Below, in pieces: positions 1 to 5,045 of a stretch of 6,350 bases of DNA. Numbering within the stretch: the stretch's first letter is position 1; every line of letters begins with the position of its first letter. The notes under the pieces were generated by a model. The model was not told the DNA's origin. It worked only from the letters and a program-made list of their open reading frames with translations, and made no database searches. The DNA comes from DASSYK01 sp036258315 (GTDB taxonomy: Bacteria > Actinomycetota > Thermoleophilia > Solirubrobacterales > 70-9), in NCBI GenBank assembly GCA_036258315.1, contig DATADX010000025.1, forward strand, positions 1-6,350, written 5' to 3'. Both the position numbers and the translations under genes were made by a program.

Positions 1-1389
1 GAGCTGGAAGGGGCGGCCGAGGCCCTCCAGCGCATCTTGAAGGGCTGCCTCGGCCTTGTGCCACTGCTCGTCGGAGCCGATCGCCTTGTCCGGCTTGGTC
101 GACAGCTCGAGCGCCACATCGTCGAACCCGAACCGCGAGTAGAGCTCGTCGATCGCCTCGATGATGTCGACCACCTCGTCGCGGATCTGTTCCTCGGTGC
201 AGTAGACGTGGGCGTCGTCCTGGGTGAACGCGCGCACCCGCAGCAGCCCGTGCAGGACCCCCTCGCGCTCGTCGCGAAACACCTGGCCGAACTCGGCCAG
301 GCGCAGCGGCAGCTCGCGGTAGGAGTGGCGCCGGGACCCGAACACGAGGCAGGCGCCCGGGCAGTTCATCGGCTTCAGCGCGAAGCGGCGATCGTCGGAC
401 TCGATGAAGAACATGTTGTCCTTGTAGTTGTCCCAGTGGCCCGAGCGGTGCCAGAGCTCCTCGTCGAGCATCTCGGGCGTGCGGATCTCCTCGTAGCCGC
501 GCTTGCGCAGCTGCTTGCGCACCTCGGCCTCCATCAGCTCGAGCAGGACGCTTCCGTTCGGGAGCCAGAACGGCATCCCCGGGGCCTCCGGCCGAAGCAT
601 GAACAGGTCGAGCTCCGGGCCGAGCTTGCGGTGATCGTGCTGCCTCGCCTGCTCCAGCCGCTCCAGGTGCTCGTCGAGCGCTTTCCGATCGAGGAAGGCG
701 GTGCCGTAGATCCGGGTCAGCATCTGGCGGGTCTCGTCACCGCGCCAGTAGGCGCCCGCAAGCGAAGTCAGCTTGAAGGCGCCGATCCTGCCGGTCGAGG
801 GGCCGTGCGGGCCGCGGCAGAGGTCCTCGAACGGGCCGTTCCGGTACAGCGAGACCGACTCCGCTCCCTCGTCACGGACGAGGTCCTCGATCAGCTCCAC
901 CTTGTAGTCCTGTCCCTCGGCGCGGAAGTGCTCGATCGCCTCGGCGGCGGGGAGCTCGCGCCGCTCGAACGGCTCGTCGGCGGCGATGTGCTCCCGCATC
1001 CGCGCCTCGATCCGCGCCAGGTCCTCGTCGGTGGGGCGCTCGCCGTCGGGGAAGTCGATGTCGTAGTAGAACCCCTCGGCGATCGGAGGGCCGATCGAGA
1101 TCTTCGCCCCCGGCCAGAGGTCGAGCACCGACTCGGCGAGGACATGGGCGGCGTCGTGGCGGACCAGCTCGAGCGCCTCCGGGCTCTTGTCCGTGACGAT
1201 CTCGATCCTCTCGCCGCCGGCGAGCGGCGCGGAGAGGTCGCGCAGCTCACCGTCGACCTTGATCGCGAGCGCGGCCTTCGCCAGCCCCGGCCCGATCGCG
1301 CCGGCGGCGTCGGCGCCCGTCGCTCCCGGTTCGAGCTCGAGCTCGGAACCGTCGGGCAGTCCCACGCTGAGTGCCTGATCGGGGGCCAT
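1..1389 (-). CDS. thrS: Threonyl-tRNA synthetase, N-terminal part (3' end outside window)
   Basis: Cytoplasmic class II aminoacyl-tRNA synthetase that charges tRNA-Thr with threonine using ATP. Reading the minus strand from the ATG at 1389 gives 463 open codons to the window edge; family members are usually about 600-650 residues. A TGS domain covers roughly residues 1-64 and begins in the usual way (SVGLPDGSELEL). The editing (SAD) domain follows, with its HxxxH pair H78/H82 and CxxxH pair C191/H195. The catalytic core shows the MNCPG zinc-ligand motif (C343), motif 2 (FRDERE, 371-376) and TQDDAH (H394). C343 and H394 are 51 residues apart, as for C334 and H385 in E. coli ThrS. The third zinc ligand, motif 3 and the anticodon-binding domain lie beyond the edge. 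The start has no clear Shine-Dalgarno sequence. A 57-nt gap separates it from the glycosidase gene upstream on the same strand. Confidence 0.97.
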   Translation of the reverse strand, partial: MAPDQALSVGLPDGSELELEPGATGADAAGAIGPGLAKAALAIKVDGELRDLSAPLAGGERIEIVTDKSPEALELVRHDAAHVLAESVLDLWPGAKISIGPPIAEGFYYDIDFPDGERPTDEDLARIEARMREHIAADEPFERRELPAAEAIEHFRAEGQDYKVELIEDLVRDEGAESVSLYRNGPFEDLCRGPHGPSTGRIGAFKLTSLAGAYWRGDETRQMLTRIYGTAFLDRKALDEHLERLEQARQHDHRKLGPELDLFMLRPEAPGMPFWLPNGSVLLELMEAEVRKQLRKRGYEEIRTPEMLDEELWHRSGHWDNYKDNMFFIESDDRRFALKPMNCPGACLVFGSRRHSYRELPLRLAEFGQVFRDEREGVLHGLLRVRAFTQDDAHVYCTEEQIRDEVVDIIEAIDELYSRFGFDDVALELSTKPDKAIGSDEQWHKAEAALQDALEGLGRPFQL

Positions 1390-1399
1390 CCAGCGCCGG

Positions 1400-1405
1400 A
1401 TGCTA
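1400..1405 (-). promoter_or_regulatory. Candidate -10 box for thrS
   Basis: On the minus strand the hexamer TAGCAT ends 10 nt before the thrS ATG, matching TAnnnT. No good -35 is visible and no Shine-Dalgarno sequence follows. If it is used, the transcript would start only about 3-4 nt before the ATG. The 57-nt gap holds no T-box or attenuator-like structure. The reading rests on a single hexamer match. Confidence 0.3.
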
Positions 1406-1426
1406 GCCGCGCGCACCCGCCCGCCC

Positions 1427-1446
1427 GCCCGGTCCGGCGTCCGGGC
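1427..1446 (-). terminator. GC hairpin directly after glycosidase stop, possible terminator
   Basis: On the minus strand the bases right after the glycosidase TGA form a perfect 6-bp stem, GCCCGG pairing with CCGGGC, around an 8-nt loop. No U-tract follows; the next bases are G-rich. Hairpins without a U-tail are proposed as terminators in high-GC Actinobacteria, but short GC stems also occur by chance in such DNA. It would separate glycosidase transcription from thrS. Confidence 0.3.
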
Positions 1447-3012
1447 TCAGGGAAGCCGGCCCGTCCTCGCGATCCGCGCGTAGACCCTGGCGCTCGGGCG
1501 CATCGTCCGGCGCAGGGTCGCCGGGTCGTAGCCGAACAGCCCGAAGCGCTGCGTGTAGCCCGCCGCCCACTCGAAGTTGTCGACGAGCGTCCAGTGGAAG
1601 TAGCCGCCGACCCGCGCCTCTCGGGCGCGCATCGCCTGGCGCATCGCCCTCAGGTGGCTGACGAGATAGGCGGCCCGCTGGTCGTCGTTCGAGTCGGAGA
1701 TCCCGTTCTCGGTCACGATCACCGGCAGCCCGTATCCGCCCGCGATCCCGAGCACGTGCCGGAAGCCCTCGGGATAGATCTCCCAACCGAACTCCGTGCA
1801 GGTGGTGGGACAGGGAGCGCCGGACGGGTTGGAGGGCGAGGCGTAGGAGGTGCTCGGGAGGAAGTCCAGCAGCGGGATCCGCGAGGTGATCGAGGACGCC
1901 AGGCCGGTGACCCGGCCGCGGAAGTAGTAGTTGAGCCCGACGAAGTCCGCCTTGCGCGCCTGCCTCGGATTGCGCTCGCCGGGATCGACGACGCCGTCCG
2001 CGTCGCGATCGCGGATGCCGCGGACGGCCGCGTCCATGAACAGGCGGTCGAACAGGTACTCGGCGTGTGCCGCCCCGGCCACGTCCCTCGGCGAGGCCGG
2101 GTCGGCCGCTGTGAAGGCGACCATGTTGTGCACGAAGCCGACGCGTGAGCCCCGGTCGCGGCGCTTGACGGCCTTGTACGCGCTCGCGTTCGCGTCCGCC
2201 ATGTTGATGATCGCCTCGATCGCCCCCGTGAAGGTGAACGCGCCCGGTGGGAAGTTTCCCTCCACCACCCCGGGGATGTTCACGTAGCCGTTCACGGCCA
2301 CGACCATCGGCTCGTTCAGGGTGATCCAGCGGTCGACCTCGTCGCCCAGCTTCCAGGCGAGGTAGCCCGCATACTTGCGGAACTCCCCGATGGTCCTGCG
2401 GTCGAGCCACCCGCCCCGCTCCAGGGGCGGCAGCGCCGCGTCGGGCGGGACTCCCCTCAGGGCCTCCCGGCTCGCGATCGGATCGTGGATCCAGCCGGGC
2501 AGGGCGAAGTGGTTGATCGTGACCCAGGGGGTCAGGCCGAGGTCTCGCGCCCGCCGCAGGATCGCCCGATAGCGGCGGATGGCGCGCTTGTTCGCGATCC
2601 GGTCGAGCGCCTTCAACCCGTCGGCCCCGGCCGTGGACCGCGGGAAGACCCGGCTCCACTCGATGCCCATCCGAAAGGCCTTGAGGTTCAGGCTGTTCGC
2701 GGCGAGGCGCAGATCGGTCCGGCTTCGGGCGAGGAACCCGGGGCCGTCCTCCGGCCGGTCCGAGGTGACGGTCCGATCCCCGATGTTCTCGGGATCGTGA
2801 GTCCATGCCCACCAGTCCGTCCCCGGGTCGAGGTTGCGTCCCTGGCCGGGCTCGGCCTGGAAGCCCGCGATCGCAACGCCCCATTGAAAGTCCCTCGGGA
2901 ATGCCCGAGCCGGCGCGTCTGCGGCCGACACGAGCAGAACGATCAGGGTCGCGAGGGCGGCGGCGATCGCCACCCGAAGCTGCACGACGGCTGCTTCCGT
3001 CCTGTGCCGCAT
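1447..3012 (-). CDS. Secreted family 1 glycoside hydrolase (beta-glycosidase)
   Basis: Retaining beta-glycosidase of family GH1 (521 residues) that hydrolyses beta-linked sugars from the non-reducing end. The N-terminus is a Sec-type signal: basic start, hydrophobic stretch at about 15-30, likely cleavage after APARA (residue 37). The mature part begins with the GH1 signature FPRDFQWGVAIAGFQAE; Q52 is the sugar-binding Gln. INHF (H168) is present. The acid/base is E234 in TLNEP (231-235), followed by NYY (361-363). The nucleophile is E435 in VTENG (433-437), and WTLVDNFEW lies at 474-482. E481-W482 fits enzymes for unphosphorylated sugars rather than 6-phospho-glycosidases. Two oddities are a calcium-loop-like stretch (335-346) and a Cys pair (C401/C405) in an insert. 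Substrate cannot be told from sequence. It lies upstream of thrS on the same strand and is divergent from the M23 gene. Confidence 0.95.
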   Translation of the reverse strand: MRHRTEAAVVQLRVAIAAALATLIVLLVSAADAPARAFPRDFQWGVAIAGFQAEPGQGRNLDPGTDWWAWTHDPENIGDRTVTSDRPEDGPGFLARSRTDLRLAANSLNLKAFRMGIEWSRVFPRSTAGADGLKALDRIANKRAIRRYRAILRRARDLGLTPWVTINHFALPGWIHDPIASREALRGVPPDAALPPLERGGWLDRRTIGEFRKYAGYLAWKLGDEVDRWITLNEPMVVAVNGYVNIPGVVEGNFPPGAFTFTGAIEAIINMADANASAYKAVKRRDRGSRVGFVHNMVAFTAADPASPRDVAGAAHAEYLFDRLFMDAAVRGIRDRDADGVVDPGERNPRQARKADFVGLNYYFRGRVTGLASSITSRIPLLDFLPSTSYASPSNPSGAPCPTTCTEFGWEIYPEGFRHVLGIAGGYGLPVIVTENGISDSNDDQRAAYLVSHLRAMRQAMRAREARVGGYFHWTLVDNFEWAAGYTQRFGLFGYDPATLRRTMRPSARVYARIARTGRLP

Positions 3013-3018
3013 GCCCTG

Positions 3019-3024
3019 ACCCTA
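3019..3024 (-). promoter_or_regulatory. Candidate -10 box for the GH1 gene
   Basis: On the minus strand TAGGGT ends exactly 6 nt before the ATG at 3012, the spacing expected if transcription starts on the A of the start codon (leaderless mRNA). No convincing -35 hexamer is seen 16-18 nt upstream. An AGGG lies within the last 6 nt, so a weak Shine-Dalgarno reading is an alternative. Confidence 0.35.
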
Positions 3025-3049
3025 CCTGCGCAACTTCCGCCGCCGTCGT

Positions 3050-3055
3050 TAGTTT
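3050..3055 (+). promoter_or_regulatory. Candidate -10 box for the riboswitch / M23 transcript
   Basis: TAGTTT lies in the only AT-rich patch of the divergent region and ends 11 nt before the first base of the riboswitch P1 helix (3067). Transcription would therefore start at about 3061-3063. The -35 is poor: TGCGCA at 3027-3032 with a 17-nt spacer. Confidence 0.35.
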
Positions 3056-3066
3056 TCGTTCACGAA

Positions 3067-3214
3067 GACCTGGCTGAACCGCCATCGTCCCCGTGGAGAT
3101 GGCGGCCGGGGGACCCAGTCCCTGGGGCGAATCGCAGGATTTCCTGCGTAACGCGACTCTCTTGCGCGTGAGCCCGACAGCTAACCCCGGAAGCGCAAAC
3201 GGAAGAGAGAGGTC
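3067..3214 (+). ncRNA. c-di-AMP riboswitch (ydaO/yuaA type)
   Basis: The conserved blocks of the ydaO/yuaA aptamer appear in order: GCTGAACC (3073-3080), GGGGGACCCA (3108-3117), a TGGGGCGAATC block (3123-3133), GTAACG (3148-3153) and GAGCCCGACAGCTAACCCCG (3170-3189). Variable segments form the expected hairpins: 3079-3086 with 3098-3105 (8 bp, perfect) and 3133-3138 with 3143-3148 (6 bp). An outer P1 helix can form between GACCT (3067-3071) and AGGTC (3210-3214). Family knowledge: this class binds cyclic di-AMP, usually lowers expression, and in Actinobacteria often precedes cell-wall hydrolase genes such as rpfA. Here it precedes an M23 endopeptidase. P1 overlaps the Shine-Dalgarno sequence, so ligand-stabilised folding may block ribosome binding (inference). 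I see no terminator between aptamer and gene. Confidence 0.92.
3204..3212 (+). promoter_or_regulatory. Ribosome-binding site inside riboswitch P1
   Basis: The purine run AGAGAGAGG contains GAGG, which with the following T matches 5 nt of the Shine-Dalgarno consensus. It lies 3 nt before the ATG at 3216 (short spacing) and 7 nt before the ATG at 3220 (optimal), which bears on the start choice of the M23 gene. Its last three bases form part of the 3' strand of the P1 helix. Confidence 0.6.
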
Positions 3215-3215
3215 A

Positions 3216-4334
3216 ATGGATGCGACAAACGCGCCTCGTCGCCGCCCTCGCGGCCGCGCTCGCGCTCGCTCTTCCGTCAGGGTGAGGGCGGGGGTGGCCC
3301 CCGTGATCGCCGCGGCCCGAGCCGGGGCCCTGCTGCTCGCGTGCGGGTGCCTCGCCGGCGCGGCGCTGGGGGCCGCCGAGGCGGATGCCGCCGAGTTCGG
3401 CGCGCGGGCCCTGAAGGCCGGCTCCAAGGGCAAGGACGTGCGCGTGCTGCAGCGAGCGCTGACCGCGCTCGGGTACGCGACGAGCGCCGACGGCCTGTTC
3501 GGCCCGGCAACGCGCAAGAACGTGAAGCGTCTCGAGCGCAAGCAGAAGTGGCCGATCGACGGACGCGTCACCCGTAAGGAGGCGCGCCGCATCCTCAAGC
3601 TCAGGGCGCGGCGCAAGGCGCCGAAGGCGAGTGGCTTCTACTTCCTCGGTGGGCTGACCACGCCGGCGGTCACGGTCACCGGGTCCGCCGGGACCGGGCA
3701 GCTGACCGTGATCGACGACGCGACCGGCCAGCCGGCGCAGACGATCGCGCTCAGCTTCCCAACGGCGGGGTCGGCGCCCGTCTACTGGGAAGGGCGCACC
3801 GCGGCCGGGACGTGGGCGGGCGACTCGACCTACCGCTTCAAGATCGCCGATCCAGGGACATCCGGCGCGCAGATCACGGGCGGACAGACCCTGCCCTTCA
3901 TCCTCCGCGGCCGCGCCTTCCCGGTTCCCGGCCCGCACAGCTTCGGCGGCGCCGGCTCCCGCTTCGGCGCGCCGCGGGCCGGGCACATCCACCAGGGCCA
4001 GGACGTCGCCGCGGCGTGCGGGCAGAAGCTCGTCGCGCCGGAGCTCGGAACGGTGACGACGAAGGCCTACCAGGCGGGCGGCGCCGGCTACTACCTCGTC
4101 GTCCACGGCGCCCTGTCCGGGACGGATTACGTCTTCATGCACATGAAGAAGGCCTCGTGGGCGCCGGTGGGCTGGACGGTCCACACCGGCGAGGGCGTCG
4201 GCAAGGTCGGGAACACAGGGTCCTCCACGGGCTGCCACCTCCACTTCGAGCGCTGGACGGCGCCGGGCTGGTACAGGGGCGGCGCCGCCTACGACCCGCT
4301 TCCCGAGCTGCTCGCCTGGGACGTCTACTCCTGA
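3216..4334 (+). CDS. Secreted M23-family peptidoglycan endopeptidase with PG-binding domain
   Basis: Exported zinc endopeptidase expected to cut peptide cross-links of peptidoglycan. Numbered from the ATG at 3216 (372 residues): basic N-terminus, hydrophobic segment about 38-55 ending in an AEADA-type cleavage site near 59, peptidoglycan-binding domain (PG_binding_1) about 65-129 (GSKGKDVRVLQRAL, DGLFGPATR), FlgD-like Ig module about 138-216 (VYWEGR at 189), and a C-terminal LytM/M23 domain about 243-350. Metal and catalytic residues are intact: H259 and D263 (HQGQD), H309 (MHM), H341 and H343 (HLHFE). The start is uncertain. ATG 3216 is only 3 nt from the Shine-Dalgarno sequence, and codons 1-22 are Arg-rich with low GC3. 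GTG 3282 (350 residues) also gives a good signal peptide, and GC3 jumps to near 95% from there. LLAC could be read as a lipobox, but weakly. Expression is probably controlled by the c-di-AMP riboswitch directly upstream. Confidence 0.93.
   Translation: MDATNAPRRRPRGRARARSSVRVRAGVAPVIAAARAGALLLACGCLAGAALGAAEADAAEFGARALKAGSKGKDVRVLQRALTALGYATSADGLFGPATRKNVKRLERKQKWPIDGRVTRKEARRILKLRARRKAPKASGFYFLGGLTTPAVTVTGSAGTGQLTVIDDATGQPAQTIALSFPTAGSAPVYWEGRTAAGTWAGDSTYRFKIADPGTSGAQITGGQTLPFILRGRAFPVPGPHSFGGAGSRFGAPRAGHIHQGQDVAAACGQKLVAPELGTVTTKAYQAGGAGYYLVVHGALSGTDYVFMHMKKASWAPVGWTVHTGEGVGKVGNTGSSTGCHLHFERWTAPGWYRGGAAYDPLPELLAWDVYS
3220..3285 (+). CDS. Possible 21-codon leader peptide overlapping M23 gene by GTGA
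   Basis: The ATG at 3220 sits at the optimal 7-nt distance from the riboswitch-embedded Shine-Dalgarno sequence. It encodes a 21-residue peptide starting MRQTRLVAALAAALALALP, shaped like a secretion signal (basic n-region, Ala/Leu core). Its TGA (3283-3285) overlaps a GTG at 3282 in the M23 frame, a classic coupling arrangement. By my count 15 of its 20 codons after the start end in G/C, against 13 of 21 in the M23 frame over the same bases. Alternatives: the first part of the M23 signal peptide joined by a one-base frameshift near the GGG at 3280-3282, or a chance open frame in GC-rich DNA. Confidence 0.35.
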   Translation: MRQTRLVAALAAALALALPSG

Positions 4335-4360
4335 TCGGTCCATCCGGGCCGCGTTTGCAT

Positions 4361-4383
4361 CCTGTTAACAGCCCTGTGACAGC
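4361..4383 (+). repeat. Tandem near-palindromic repeat upstream of lipoprotein gene
   Basis: Two adjacent copies, CCTGTTAACAGC (4361-4372) and CCTGTGACAGC (4373-4383), lie head to tail. The first contains a perfect 10-bp palindrome, CTGTTAACAG (4362-4371); the second contains the 9-mer CTGTGACAG, symmetric except at its centre. They sit just upstream of the -10-like TAGGGT at 4391. TTAACA (4365-4370) also resembles a -35 box, with a long 20-nt spacer. An operator role is inferred only from position and symmetry. Confidence 0.4.
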
Positions 4384-4390
4384 GGCTGGC

Positions 4391-4396
4391 TAGGGT
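4391..4396 (+). promoter_or_regulatory. Candidate -10 box for the lipoprotein gene
   Basis: TAGGGT, identical to the hexamer before the GH1 gene, ends 10 nt before the ATG at 4407. The bases between are ccgccgccgc, with no Shine-Dalgarno sequence. A near-leaderless transcript starting about 3 nt before the ATG would fit. Confidence 0.35.
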
Positions 4397-4406
4397 CCGC
4401 CGCCGC

Positions 4407-4943
4407 ATGCGCCCGCTCCCTCCTCTCGCCGCCTCGGCGCTGATCGCGCTGGCGCTCGCGCTTCCCGTCTCCGGGTGCAGCGATGACGACGACGCCGCCG
4501 CGACGACCAATCCGGGCGGGCTCAGCGACAGCCCGTCGAAGCCGGATTACATCACCGCCGCCGACGCGATCTGCCAGACGCTCTACGAGCAGCGCGACCC
4601 GCTCGAGAACCAGGCCGCATCCGCCGCCCAGCGCGGGAATCTGGACGCGGCCGCCGACACCTTCGATAACGCCGCCGCGATCACCGAGCGGCGGTTCGCG
4701 GAGCTGGAGGCGCTGCCGCGGCCGGCAGGTGACGAGCAGGCCCTGGCCGAGATATACGAGGCCGGCGGCACCCGTACCGCGGAGATCGCCCGCGAGGCCG
4801 CCGCGGCGCTCCGCTCCGGCGACGACAAGGCCTTCGCCCAGGCCTCCCGGGAGGGGGCGGCGAACACGCGAAGGTTCAGCAAGCGGGCGATCGACTACGG
4901 CCTGCTCGTGTGCGGCCGGGGCCGGGCTGTGGAGATCGGCTAG
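4407..4943 (+). CDS. Small lipoprotein of unknown function
   Basis: I do not recognise a named family. The 178-residue product begins with a typical lipoprotein signal: MRP start, Ala/Leu core at about 8-19 and lipobox VSGC, which makes C24 the expected lipidated residue. An acidic run (D26-D29) and a short Ser/Thr/Pro/Gly linker to about residue 45 follow. The remainder is predicted to be mostly helical, rich in Ala, Glu and Arg (about 48-165), without further membrane segments. Two cysteines, C56 and C169, near the two ends of this domain could form a disulfide. The protein would sit on the outer face of the cytoplasmic membrane. It follows the M23 gene on the same strand after 72 nt but has its own candidate promoter, so shared transcription is uncertain. 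Its TAG stop abuts the convergent tRNA gene with no gap. Confidence 0.85.
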   Translation: MRPLPPLAASALIALALALPVSGCSDDDDAAATTNPGGLSDSPSKPDYITAADAICQTLYEQRDPLENQAASAAQRGNLDAAADTFDNAAAITERRFAELEALPRPAGDEQALAEIYEAGGTRTAEIAREAAAALRSGDDKAFAQASREGAANTRRFSKRAIDYGLLVCGRGRAVEIG

Positions 4944-5016
4944 TGGGCACTGCTGGGCTCGAACCAGCGACCTCCGCCTTGTCGAGGCGGCGCTCTCCCA
5001 ACTGAGCTAAGCGCCC
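4944..5016 (-). tRNA. tRNA-Val (GAC)
   Basis: The minus strand folds into a complete 73-nt cloverleaf. The acceptor GGGCGCT pairs with AGTGCCC (one G-U). The D-arm is GCTC-AGTTGGGA-GAGC, the anticodon stem CCGCC/GGCGG has loop TCGACAA, the variable loop is AGGTC, and the T-arm is GCTGG-TTCGAGC-CCAGC. Anticodon GAC (positions 34-36) and discriminator A73 fit valine, decoding GUC/GUU. CCA is not encoded; the next template bases read CTA. Position 33 is C instead of the nearly universal U. The gene lies 29 nt downstream of the SDR gene on the same strand and may share its transcript. Confidence 0.95.
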
Positions 5017-5045
5017 GGGGGCAAGAAGTTAGCAGCGGGGCGCGC

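Noticed and set aside
1390..1446. A possible T-box or attenuator before thrS.
   Set aside because: The 57-nt gap is too short for a T-box, and no specifier loop or antiterminator sequence is visible. Only a small GC hairpin next to the glycosidase stop is present.
37..2148. A 703-codon open frame on the plus strand spanning thrS and most of the GH1 gene.
   Set aside because: It is antisense and in codon register with both real genes, which happen to share the same phase. Strong GC3 bias suppresses stops in that frame. The protein is low-complexity and resembles nothing, while the minus strand shows full catalytic motifs.
3093..3215. An upstream in-frame ATG at 3093 that would extend the M23 protein by 41 residues.
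   Set aside because: The extension lies entirely within the conserved riboswitch aptamer, whose bases are explained by RNA structure. It has no Shine-Dalgarno sequence, and the added residues precede the signal peptide.
1403..3616. A 737-codon open frame on the minus strand crossing the GH1 gene, the divergent region and the start of the M23 gene.
   Set aside because: It is an out-of-frame shadow of the GH1 gene, Arg/Pro/Gly-rich, and runs antisense through the riboswitch and the M23 coding region.
4483..5010. A 175-codon plus-strand open frame overlapping the lipoprotein gene and the tRNA.
   Set aside because: It is a frame-shifted shadow of the lipoprotein gene (Arg/Pro/Thr-rich) and reads through the tRNA antisense.
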